From positions 1,550,001 through 1,614,000 of the forward strand of contig NZ_CP060010.1 in assembly GCF_017798205.1 (NCBI RefSeq): 64,000 nucleotides of DNA, in the 5' to 3' direction. Of this stretch, positions 40,628 to 48,575 are shown one piece after another (position 1 is the stretch's first letter; each line of letters opens with the position of its first letter). Below the pieces are notes generated by a model. It worked only from the letters and a program-made list of their open reading frames with translations, was not told where the DNA came from and did no database searches. The position numbers and the translations under genes were made by a program. Origin of the DNA: Cognatishimia activa (lineage in GTDB: Bacteria > Pseudomonadota > Alphaproteobacteria > Rhodobacterales > Rhodobacteraceae).

Positions 40628-41167
40628 CTATCCTCTGATTTCGACTTCCAAAGCCCGCATGAGGCGTTCCACCGACGCCTGATATCGCTCTGACACCAAG
40701 CGACCTTCATCGTCAAATTCTGATCCCGCCGAGGCAATGCCGACTTCCGGCGCTGCTGCGATGCGCACGCTGAAAGGTGTCATACAGGTACGCAGCATGG
40801 TTTGCGCGCGCACGCCTCCGGCGCGGCCAGCAGCAGCACTCATGACCGCCACAGGTTTACCCGCCCAAGGGGACGGTTTTGCGCGGCTCACCCAATCGAG
40901 CGCGTTTTTCAGAACGCCGGTTATGCCGCCGTTGTATTCAGGCGTCGAGATAATGACCGCGTCAGCGTCCGCAATTTGAGACACCAGTGTCTCCACCACG
41001 TCAGGCAGACCGTGCTCGTCCTCAAGGTCTCCGTCGTAGAGCGGGATATTGAGGTCGGCTTCCAGAAACTCACACTCGCCGTACAAGCGCGCGGCCTCAC
41101 GGATGAGCTTGCTGTTGACCGAGTCTTTGCGAAGGGAACCCGAGATGCCCAATATCTTAGTTGCCAT
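40628..41167 (-). CDS. NADPH-dependent FMN reductase
   Basis: A 179-residue flavodoxin-fold reductase. GISGSLRKDSVNSKLIREA is the FMN-phosphate loop; STPEYNGGITGVLKNALDW is the hallmark of the NADPH-dependent FMN/azo/chromate reductase family (PF03358), and MSAAAGRAGGVRAQ follows. It likely reduces FMN, quinones or xenobiotics in the cytoplasm. ATG 41167 begins MATKILGISGS; upstream in-frame sequence is rejected. Confidence 0.92.
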   Translation of the reverse strand: MATKILGISGSLRKDSVNSKLIREAARLYGECEFLEADLNIPLYDGDLEDEHGLPDVVETLVSQIADADAVIISTPEYNGGITGVLKNALDWVSRAKPSPWAGKPVAVMSAAAGRAGGVRAQTMLRTCMTPFSVRIAAAPEVGIASAGSEFDDEGRLVSERYQASVERLMRALEVEIRG

Positions 41168-41261
41168 GATGGCCTCCAGTCTGTGCGTTGAGGCTAAGGT
41201 ATAACGACAGACCCGCGGGGCAACTGGCGATTGCGCACATGAGTCAGGCTGATCACGCACA

Positions 41262-41297
41262 GAAAAACCCCGCGCAGATCGCCTCTACGCGGGGTTT
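41262..41297 (-). terminator. terminator after the OmpA-family lipoprotein gene
   Basis: On the minus strand AACCCCGCG and CGCGGGGTT pair around a 13-base loop, followed by TTTCTG. It lies 16 bases past the stop. Confidence 0.85.
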
Positions 41298-41312
41298 GGA
41301 AATGTTCCGATC

Positions 41313-41975
41313 TTAGCCTGCTGTCGGCAGGATCACAATCTCAACGCGGCGGTTCTGCGCGCGGCCCTCTGGTGTGAGGTTCGATGTCACCGGCTGGCTT
41401 TCTCCGCGGCCAATCGCGTCGATCCGGCCGAATGGGACGCCCTCGGCCATCAAGACATCAGCGACCGCGTTTGCACGACGCTCAGACAAAGTCTGGTTAT
41501 AGGTCGCATCCCCTTCGTTGTCGGTGTGGCCGATGACCTGAATGGTAGAGTTCGGATAGGCCAAGAGGTTGCTTGCGACGGACCGCAGGTCGCGCTGCAA
41601 ATCGGCGCGTACGGTATAGCTGTCGGTGGCAAAAAGAATGTTGTTCGGCATCGTCACGATCAGGCGGTCACCCGTGTTGGTGATATCGACGTCGGAATTG
41701 TCCAGATCGCGACGCAGGTCTGCTTCTTGGCGGTCCAGAATATCGCCTGCAATTGCGCCGATGCCCGCGCCAATCGCTGCGCCACGCACGGTGCCGCCGA
41801 CTTTGTCATCCGCGGTGATCGCGCCGATAGCGCCGCCGAGGATCGCACCGATGGTCGCGCCCTGGCGTGTATTGTCGCGTTCAATGCCCGCGTATTGAGG
41901 ATCTGTACAAGCGCTGAGCGTCAGTGCTGCGCCAGCGGCCAATGCCAGTGAAAGTCTTGCTCGAGCCATCTTCAT
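41313..41975 (-). CDS. OmpA-family peptidoglycan-binding lipoprotein
   Basis: A 220-residue outer-membrane lipoprotein. The leader ends with lipobox LSAC (Cys23). A glycine-zipper region (GATIGAILGGAIGAITADD and GAAIGAGIGAIAGDIL) follows, then an OmpA C-terminal domain with NILFATDSYTVRADLQRDL, VIGHTDNEGDATYNQTLSERRANAV and GRGESQPV...NRRVEI. It should tether the outer membrane to peptidoglycan. The start could also be ATG 41969 (two codons later), which has the better spacing from AAAGGGG. Confidence 0.92.
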   Translation of the reverse strand: MKMARARLSLALAAGAALTLSACTDPQYAGIERDNTRQGATIGAILGGAIGAITADDKVGGTVRGAAIGAGIGAIAGDILDRQEADLRRDLDNSDVDITNTGDRLIVTMPNNILFATDSYTVRADLQRDLRSVASNLLAYPNSTIQVIGHTDNEGDATYNQTLSERRANAVADVLMAEGVPFGRIDAIGRGESQPVTSNLTPEGRAQNRRVEIVILPTAG

Positions 41976-42086
41976 GCCCCTTTCGGTTCGCTTAGTCGTG
42001 ATGGGTTTACTGCTAAAGCGAGTCTGAGGCTTCCCGCCTTGGTTCACAAGGGGGAATTCGGCAAGGCTTTGCTCAAAATGCTGTGT

Positions 42087-42938
42087 CTAAGATGCCTGAG
42101 CCAGGCTTTCAGACTGCGCGGCCTCATAGGCCAGCATGGCGCGTTTGACCGGCAAGCCCCAGTGATAGCCGCCAAGGCCGCCCGATTTCCGAAGCGCTCG
42201 GTGGCAGGGGATGATCCAACTGATCGGGTTTTTCCCAATCGCCGTTCCAACAGCCCGCACCGCTTTGGGCGAGCCGACCGCATGCGCGATCTCGGAATAG
42301 GTTGTGACTTGCCCCGAAGGGATGCGCATCAGAGCCTCCCAAACCTTAATCTGCAAGGGTGTGCCGATGAGCAGTAGCGGTGTTTCGCCTTTTGATGTGC
42401 CAAAGACATTGGCGATCCAGGGGGACAGCATGTCTGGATCTTCGACAAACTCAGCGTTGGGCCAGCGGGAGGTCAAATCGGCGTATGTGTTGTCTCGACC
42501 GGTTTCGGAGGCGAAAGCCACGCCGCAAATGCCTTTAGATGTCCCCATGACAAGGGTTTCGCCAAAGGGGCCTTCAAACCAGCCAAATGAGATCACAAGA
42601 CCCGCACCTTTTTGGGCGTATTCGCCGGGGCTCATGGCTTCCCATCTGAGGAAAAGATCGTGCAGGCGCCCGGTGCCCGAAAGGCCAAGCGAATGGGCGG
42701 TGTCCAATGTGGTGAAGCGCTCGTGCAAAAGCGATTTCGCATGCCCGAGCGTGAGATATTGTTGAAAACGTTTTGGCGAAATCCCAGCCCATTTGGAAAA
42801 CTGACGCTGGAAATGCGCGGGGCTCATGCCTTGCGCGGCCGCCAGCTCTTCGAGGGAAAGCGCGTCCTGCCCCTGATCGATCATCTCGATCGCCCGGCGC
42901 ATGACGCCATAGTGGTAGCTTTGTTCCATATCGCTCAT
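42087..42938 (-). CDS. Ada-like AraC-HTH / methylated-DNA-cysteine methyltransferase
   Basis: A 283-residue two-domain protein. Residues about 1-105 form an AraC-type HTH (LEELAAAQGMSPAHFQRQFSKWAG). Residues about 110-275 form an O6-alkylguanine-DNA alkyltransferase, with the acceptor cysteine in IIPCHRAL (Cys245) and IPSGQVTTYSEIAHAVGSPKAVRAVG. The zinc Ada domain that repairs phosphotriesters and triggers activation in E. coli Ada is missing. It repairs O6-methylguanine and may regulate genes, but the activation route must differ from E. coli Ada. Confidence 0.92.
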   Translation of the reverse strand: MSDMEQSYHYGVMRRAIEMIDQGQDALSLEELAAAQGMSPAHFQRQFSKWAGISPKRFQQYLTLGHAKSLLHERFTTLDTAHSLGLSGTGRLHDLFLRWEAMSPGEYAQKGAGLVISFGWFEGPFGETLVMGTSKGICGVAFASETGRDNTYADLTSRWPNAEFVEDPDMLSPWIANVFGTSKGETPLLLIGTPLQIKVWEALMRIPSGQVTTYSEIAHAVGSPKAVRAVGTAIGKNPISWIIPCHRALRKSGGLGGYHWGLPVKRAMLAYEAAQSESLAQAS

Positions 42939-43069
42939 GTGCTCATCGCTTCCTTCGGGCGCTCTTCGTTAGGGTAACTTAAGCCGCGTGCCTTGCTCAA
43001 ACGACCCGTTTGTTGCGGTTTTTCTCAGGAAGGGTTTGACGCAGGTGCCAGACGGGCTAAACCCAGCCC

Positions 43070-43714
43070 ATGGCCAAGCAACTTGATTACCACACGATCC
43101 GCGAGATCTTTACCCGATTTGAAGCCGCCGAAGCCGAGCCCAAAGGAGAGCTTGATCACGTCAATGCCTATACATTGGTGGTCGCTGTGGCCTTGTCCGC
43201 GCAGGCGACCGACGTTGGAGTGAACAAGGCGACAAAGAACCTCTTTCCCATCGCGGATACGCCGCAAAAGATGTTGGACCTAGGCGAAGAGCGGCTGATT
43301 GAACATATCAAAACCATCGGTCTTTACCGCAACAAAGCGAAGAACGTGATGAAGCTGAGCCGTATTCTGGTGGACGATTACGGTGGCGAAGTTCCCAATT
43401 CCCGCGCTGCTTTGGAAAGCCTGCCGGGCGTGGGGCGCAAGACCGCCAATGTGGTTTTGAACATGTGGTGGCAATACCCCGCGCAGGCGGTGGATACGCA
43501 TATCTATCGCTTTGGCAATCGGTCAGGTGTGTGCCCTGGCAAGGACGTCGTTGCCGTGGAGCGCGCCATCGAGGACCATATCCCGACCGATTTCCAACAA
43601 CACGCGCACCATTGGATGATCCTGCATGGACGCTACACCTGCAAAGCGCGTAAACCCCTGTGCGGCACCTGCCTGATTCGAGATCTCTGCCTATTTGAGG
43701 ACAAAAACCTATGA
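43070..43714 (+). CDS. nth: endonuclease III
   Basis: A DNA glycosylase/AP lyase for oxidised pyrimidines. The 214 residues carry the helix-hairpin-helix SLPGVGRKTANVVLNMW with the catalytic Lys, catalytic Asp in VDTHIYRFGNR, and a C-terminal 4Fe-4S cluster (C-x6-C-x2-C-x5-C; CKARKPLCGTCLIRDLC). Overlaps the adenosine kinase gene by ATGA. With mutL and mutM, it is another base-repair gene in the window. Confidence 0.97.
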   Translation: MAKQLDYHTIREIFTRFEAAEAEPKGELDHVNAYTLVVAVALSAQATDVGVNKATKNLFPIADTPQKMLDLGEERLIEHIKTIGLYRNKAKNVMKLSRILVDDYGGEVPNSRAALESLPGVGRKTANVVLNMWWQYPAQAVDTHIYRFGNRSGVCPGKDVVAVERAIEDHIPTDFQQHAHHWMILHGRYTCKARKPLCGTCLIRDLCLFEDKNL

Positions 43715-44697
43715 CCCAATATCAAGTCGTCGGCATCGGTAATGCGATTGTTGATGTCATCAGCCAATGTGACGATAGCTTTCTGGACCTCATGGGCATC
43801 CAAAAAGGCATTATGCAGCTGGTCGAGAAAGAACGCGGCGAAGTGCTGTATGGCGGGATGACCAACCGGGTTCAGGCGCCGGGTGGATCTGTGGCGAATA
43901 CGCTCGCGGGCCTTGGGGCGCTGGGCCTGACCACTGCCTTTATCGGGCGCGTGAATGACGATGCCCTGGGCAAGTTTTACCAAGCCGAAATGGTCGCAGG
44001 CGGCACGGATTTCCCGAATGCGCCGGTTGCGGGCGGTGAATTGCCAACCTCTCGTTCTATGATTTTTGTTTCGCCGGATGGTGAGCGGTCAATGAACACC
44101 TATCTGGGGATTTCCTCCGAGGTCGGACCAGAGGACGTGTCCGAGGATGTGGCTGGCAACGCGAAGCTTCTGTTCCTTGAGGGCTATCTTTACGACAAGC
44201 CACAGGGCAAGCAGGCGTTTGAACGGGCTGCAGAGCTTTGCAAAACAGGAGGTGGCAAGGCTGGGATTTCCCTGTCTGACCCATTCTGCGTAGACCGTCA
44301 CCGCGATGACTTCCGTCGCCTTGTGAAAGAGCTGGACTATGTCATCGGCAATGACCACGAGTGGAAGTCGCTCTATCAGACCGACGACCTCCAAGAAGCG
44401 CTGGATCAAGCGGCTCAGGAAACTGGTTTGATCGTATGCACACGTTCCGGCGAAGACGTGATCATGGTCGAAGGCGGCGAGACCGCGACGGCACCTGTCC
44501 GCACGATTGTCCCCGTGGATGCCACAGGCGCTGGCGATCTGTTCGCGGCCGGGTTCCTATATGGCTATGCGACCGGCCAGCCCTTGGCAAAAGCGGGCCG
44601 CATGGGCTGTGTCGCTGCTGCCGAAGTCATCAGCCACTTTGGTGCGCGCCCCGAAGCGGATCTAAAGGCCTTGTTCCGCAAGGAAGGCCTGCTCTAA
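43711..44697 (+). CDS. PfkB-family adenosine kinase
   Basis: A 328-residue ribokinase-fold sugar/nucleoside kinase. PGGSVANTLAGLGALGLTTAFIG is PfkB signature 1; PVDATGAGDLFAAGFLYG is signature 2, with the catalytic Asp in GAGD. The long N-terminal GNAIVDVISQCDDSFL... resembles adenosine kinases of Rhodobacteraceae. It phosphorylates adenosine to AMP, a purine-salvage step (family inference); another nucleoside or sugar is possible. ATG overlaps the nth stop. Confidence 0.88.
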   Translation: MTQYQVVGIGNAIVDVISQCDDSFLDLMGIQKGIMQLVEKERGEVLYGGMTNRVQAPGGSVANTLAGLGALGLTTAFIGRVNDDALGKFYQAEMVAGGTDFPNAPVAGGELPTSRSMIFVSPDGERSMNTYLGISSEVGPEDVSEDVAGNAKLLFLEGYLYDKPQGKQAFERAAELCKTGGGKAGISLSDPFCVDRHRDDFRRLVKELDYVIGNDHEWKSLYQTDDLQEALDQAAQETGLIVCTRSGEDVIMVEGGETATAPVRTIVPVDATGAGDLFAAGFLYGYATGQPLAKAGRMGCVAAAEVISHFGARPEADLKALFRKEGLL

Positions 44698-44702
44698 AAG
44701 CT

Positions 44703-44749
44703 CTTGCTGGGGGACGTATCGGCCCCCGTCGAACCCGTTCCCCAGCAAG
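44703..44749 (+). terminator. long stem after adenosine kinase
   Basis: CTTGCTGGGG (44703-44712) pairs perfectly with CCCCAGCAAG (44740-44749), and an inner GACG/CGTC pair lies in the loop. It starts 5 bases after the stop. There is no U run, so it may be an atypical terminator or a 3'-stabilising structure. The rest of the gap to 44850 shows nothing clear. Confidence 0.5.
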
Positions 44750-44850
44750 ACACTTTGTGTGATGCGCACGACCCCCTGGACGATGCGCAAGACCGAGTAA
44801 ACCGCGATTCTAGTTAACAAAGCCTTTAGGCCTATGGCCAAATTTGGGCG

Positions 44851-45669
44851 TTAGTCGCCGAGCTTAGCGTGGACTTCATCCAAATCGATTTCCCCGATGG
44901 GCATCTTATTGGCCGGATTCTCGAAATCATATTTGAAGAGTTTGAAGTCGCGTTTGTAGATCTCGTACATTAGATGCATCGAGAGATCGTCGAAGTAATC
45001 CTCAACAGGATGCGCGCGTTTGGGGCCATGGCCCTCGGATTCGTTAAACCGCGGCACATCTTTCAGCTTGATCGCATTGGGCACCTCGATGTGATCCAGT
45101 ACATCCTGCATCCCTTCATTAAAGCTCTCGGTCCAGAAGATCTTGTTATAGCGCCCGCCATTCTGAATGAATGTCGAGACATGGCCCGAGGTCGCTGACC
45201 AGTGAATGTCGGGATCCATCGGGCGGCGAAAGCGAATGGTGTCGCGGGCAAACAGCAAAAAACGACGGAAGCTCTTGATCTGGTCAAACTCCTCGGTGCC
45301 GTCCTCTCCGCCGACATCGATCCCATATTTCTGGATCAGCATCGGCACCATATTGCCGCGATAGCGCCGTCCATTGCGCTGAATGCCGCAGATCTTGTCA
45401 AAGAACGAGCTGAGGATCCGAGTATAGGGGTTGCGCACGCAGGTAAACGCATAGGTTTCACCAGCTTTCACAGCATCTGTGATCAGCGGTTTGCTGTCAT
45501 CCAGCGCCCACTTGTGCATCCCTGCGGTTGCATCGTGGATATCGCCGTCAAAGTAGTCGCCGTTGTCGGAATAATACATGATCTGCCCGATGGTCGAGCA
45601 GGCGCATTTCGGCACAACGCGGTACACCACGCTTTGACTTTCCGTCATCCAGACGCCGGGAAATCCCAT
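44851..45669 (-). CDS. carbohydrate sulfotransferase-family protein
   Basis: A 272-residue cytoplasmic sulfotransferase family 2 protein (PF03567). The 5'-phosphosulfate loop is RVVPKCACSTIGQI (residues 17-30) and the 3'-phosphate-binding segment CVRNPYTRILSSFFDK. It transfers sulfate from PAPS to a saccharide or other acceptor. It is divergent from the GT14-type glycosyltransferase by 144 bases, suggesting joint work on a sulfated surface glycan (inference). Confidence 0.85.
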   Translation of the reverse strand: MGFPGVWMTESQSVVYRVVPKCACSTIGQIMYYSDNGDYFDGDIHDATAGMHKWALDDSKPLITDAVKAGETYAFTCVRNPYTRILSSFFDKICGIQRNGRRYRGNMVPMLIQKYGIDVGGEDGTEEFDQIKSFRRFLLFARDTIRFRRPMDPDIHWSATSGHVSTFIQNGGRYNKIFWTESFNEGMQDVLDHIEVPNAIKLKDVPRFNESEGHGPKRAHPVEDYFDDLSMHLMYEIYKRDFKLFKYDFENPANKMPIGEIDLDEVHAKLGD

Positions 45670-45813
45670 CTGCTTTGGCCTCTCTTAGTATTTTGTGATT
45701 ATTTTTAGGGCAAATCCGGGAAGAGTAAAAAACAAATTTCGCAAATCGCTCGTTTTGATATACTGGGCGTTAAGAATAATGATCGAGCGGCACACGGGGC
45801 AAGGGTTTCTACC

Positions 45814-47391
45814 ATGGCAAAAATTGCATTTATTTTGCTTTGTCACAAAGACCCTGCGGCTGTTGTGGAACAGGCTACGCGTCTCACCGCAACTGGTGAT
45901 TGCATTTCCATCCACTATGACAAAAGCGCGGATCCGGCAGGCTTTCGCGAGATCCAATCTCAGTTGGCAGACAATCCAAACGTCGTTTTGGTGAAGCGTC
46001 GCGTGAAGTGTGGTTGGGGGGAATGGTCTCTGGTCGAGGCCACACTGCGCGCGGTGCGTGCCGCGCTGGATGCCTTCCCGAAGGCCACGCATTTCTACAT
46101 GCTTTCTGGCGATTGCATGCCGATCAAAACCTCGGAATATATCCAAGAGTTTCTGGCCGAACAGGACGCGGATTTCATCGAAAGCCACGACTTTTTCGAA
46201 AGCGACTGGATCAAGACAGGCATGAAAGAAGACCGTCTGATCTATCGCCATTTCGTCAATGAGCGTGGGCGCAAAGATCTGTTCTACCGACTTTACAACC
46301 TGCAAAAGCGTTTCGGCATATCTCGGGAAATTCCCAAGGATATTCAGGTGCATATCGGCAGCCAATGGTGGTGTTTGCGGCGTCCGACTATGGAAAAGCT
46401 GATGGAGCTGGTGCGGGAACGCCGCGATCTGGTGCGGTTTTTCAAATTCACCTGGATCCCGGACGAGACCTTCTTTCAGACTCTCATTCGTCTTGTAGTG
46501 CCTGCTGAGGAAATCGAGAGCCGCACGCTGACGTTTTTGATGTTCACTGATTACGGCATGCCGCTGGTTTTCTACAACGACCACTACGACATGCTGATCA
46601 ATCAGAACTTCCTGTTTGCGCGCAAAATCAGCCCCGAGGCGGACGAGCTGAAAGCAAGGCTTGGCGATCTCTATGCGGCCAAAGGCGTGTCATTTGAGAT
46701 CTCGGACGAGGGGCCAGGCCTTTTCAAATTCGTCACCGAACGTGGCCGGATCAGCCGTCGCTATGGCAACCGCTTCTGGGAGGTCGAAACGACTCTGGGA
46801 CGTGACCGCGAGCTGATGATCGTCGTGTGCAAGAAATGGCATGTTGCAAAGCGCGTTCTGGCCAAGATTAAACAGGTCACCAATGTGCCCGCTGTGGAAT
46901 TCCTGTTCCAAGAAGAGGACACCGAGCTGCCCGATCTTGGCGGCATCCAAAGCACGGTTGCAAAACGTCACCGCCATCGCCGCGCGTTGTTGCGGATGAT
47001 GTTTGATTATTTCCAAACCAACCGGATGATCATCTGTATGGATCCTCAGGGGCTTGAGCTTCTCAAAGACTTCTACGCGGATCGATCGACCACGCGCGCT
47101 TTAGAAATTCAGTGCAGCTACAGCGATGACTACCTCAAAGGCCATGCCGCGCGCATCGGACTGGCTGGCGAAAGCACGCCGAAGGATACGTTTGAACGCA
47201 TCCTGCCAACCATTCGACGCGGGATCGATGACGAAAGCGACGCTATTCGCGATGCGCGATTTGAAAATTACCACTACATCCGCGAACAGGACGAGTTTGA
47301 CGACTTCTTGGACCCTCTGCAGGCGTTCTTGTCGGTCTCGCAAGATCAAGCGCGCGATATCGCAGCAACGCCACATATGTTTGCCGACTAA
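45814..47391 (+). CDS. GT14-like glycosyltransferase with DUF5928 C-terminal domain
   Basis: A 525-residue protein. Residues about 1-255 match the Branch/core-2 beta-1,6-N-acetylglucosaminyltransferase family (GT14): IAFILLCHKDPAAVVEQ, ISIHYDKSADP, WGEWSLVEATLRAVRAAL, YMLSGDCMPIKT, SQWWCLRRPTMEKL and WIPDETFFQTLI. Residues about 260-525 match DUF5928, a Rhodobacterales-type extension of unknown role. No membrane helix is present, so it probably acts on a lipid-linked acceptor at the cytoplasmic face. Confidence 0.87.
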   Translation: MAKIAFILLCHKDPAAVVEQATRLTATGDCISIHYDKSADPAGFREIQSQLADNPNVVLVKRRVKCGWGEWSLVEATLRAVRAALDAFPKATHFYMLSGDCMPIKTSEYIQEFLAEQDADFIESHDFFESDWIKTGMKEDRLIYRHFVNERGRKDLFYRLYNLQKRFGISREIPKDIQVHIGSQWWCLRRPTMEKLMELVRERRDLVRFFKFTWIPDETFFQTLIRLVVPAEEIESRTLTFLMFTDYGMPLVFYNDHYDMLINQNFLFARKISPEADELKARLGDLYAAKGVSFEISDEGPGLFKFVTERGRISRRYGNRFWEVETTLGRDRELMIVVCKKWHVAKRVLAKIKQVTNVPAVEFLFQEEDTELPDLGGIQSTVAKRHRHRRALLRMMFDYFQTNRMIICMDPQGLELLKDFYADRSTTRALEIQCSYSDDYLKGHAARIGLAGESTPKDTFERILPTIRRGIDDESDAIRDARFENYHYIREQDEFDDFLDPLQAFLSVSQDQARDIAATPHMFAD

Positions 47392-47512
47392 CAACAGGTC
47401 TGACCAAAAGCCGCAGGGCAGGGCTTATCGCGCTCTTGCGAGCGCTGCCCGCTTGCCCCATAGTCCGCGCGAAACGACCCAAGCGATCAAAGCCAGCCAA
47501 AGGATCTAGACG

Positions 47513-47695
47513 ATGACCACTGACGCGCCTGAAACCATCATCGTGGACAGCTATCGTGTGGCTTGTGACGGTGGAGACGGTGCCTTGGGCCATCCGCGCG
47601 TCTATCTGACGATCCCGCGCGAAGTTGGCTATGTGGTCTGCCCTTACTGCGGTCGCAAATATGTGCATCGCGACTTTGCGGACAAACTGGCCTAA
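47513..47695 (+). CDS. zinc-finger CHCC protein (NDUFS6-like)
   Basis: A 60-residue protein with the zf-CHCC pattern: Cys in VACDGG, His in LGHPRVYL and the pair CPYCGRKYVH. This fold is the bacterial homologue of mitochondrial complex I subunit NDUFS6, found as an accessory subunit in alphaproteobacterial complex I. No nuo genes lie in the window. It ends 7 bases before the convergent phosphatase gene. Confidence 0.9.
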   Translation: MTTDAPETIIVDSYRVACDGGDGALGHPRVYLTIPREVGYVVCPYCGRKYVHRDFADKLA

Positions 47696-47702
47696 GCCAC
47701 CC

Positions 47703-48362
47703 TTACAGATGCGTTAAAGCGTGGCGTCTCTCTGGTGTGTCTAGATGGGGGACGCTATTGAATTGCGTCAACAATTGCCGTCCCATGAAAGCCTGCCAAT
47801 TGTGTAGCGACGTATTGTGGATCGCCAGACACATCTGTGCCCAAGCCGGGGTGTTCAACGCCAAAGTGGTTCGCAATACCGTGCTTATCAAACCACCGGA
47901 TGTCACAACCAAAGCCGGGCCGTCACCGCTCGCTATATCCTGAATCACCGCATCCACCCGCGCGGCAAAATCCGCGAAAGGCTCGGCAATATCTTCTAGC
48001 TCGTCTGCCGCCCATGCCGCGAGCACGCGCTCCAACTGCATCGCGAAGCCTTCGCGTGTCATAGGCACCGGTTCGCCGGTTTGACGCTCATAGGACTGAG
48101 CCAAAGAAAAATACGGGAACTCGTTAAGACGTGCGTCGATCTGCAGCGATCCATATTGCTCAGCCCCCATGCCCTGCGCGGTTTCCTGATGGCGCCGCAT
48201 GGAGCCACAATAGACCCGCGTGAAATGCTGTCCCGTGTCGCGCAGATAGGCGCCGAGCCAAGCCGCCTGTTGATGCCCAAGATCCGACAGCCGATCATAG
48301 CTTTCTTCATCCCGTGCACTCGAGTTCGCCTGCCCATGGCGCACCAACATCATCTGGCTCAT
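47703..48362 (-). CDS. histidine phosphatase-family protein
   Basis: A 219-residue phosphoglycerate-mutase-like phosphatase. The catalytic RHG motif is in MMLVRHGQAN (residues 4-13); the second His and supporting residues lie in VYCGSMRRHQETAQGM and ALVVTSGGLISTVLRT, where GG replaces the usual GH. The replacement of the second catalytic histidine in that block makes full activity uncertain. Substrate unknown. Divergent from the formate dehydrogenase gene. Confidence 0.82.
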   Translation of the reverse strand: MSQMMLVRHGQANSSARDEESYDRLSDLGHQQAAWLGAYLRDTGQHFTRVYCGSMRRHQETAQGMGAEQYGSLQIDARLNEFPYFSLAQSYERQTGEPVPMTREGFAMQLERVLAAWAADELEDIAEPFADFAARVDAVIQDIASGDGPALVVTSGGLISTVLRTTLALNTPAWAQMCLAIHNTSLHNWQAFMGRQLLTQFNSVPHLDTPERRHALTHL

Positions 48363-48575
48363 ATTTGCCCCGCTTTCTTTTTGAAGACCGACATGTAGGG
48401 CAGGCCAAAGGCTGCGAAAAGTGAATTTTCTGTAAAGATGGTTGTGTGCCTATCGGAAACCTGCGTTGCATTTCAAATTCACCCTTGGCGCAAAACGCAT
48501 CTCGGCTGTCGGTTAAAGCGTCTAGGCAGGTGCGGATTTTGGGCTACTGTGTCGTGGAATCTAAGGAGACCCAGC

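Noticed and set aside
45685-46584. Minus-strand 299-codon frame opposite the glycosyltransferase
   Set aside because: Antisense shadow of the GT14 domain; no ribosome site.
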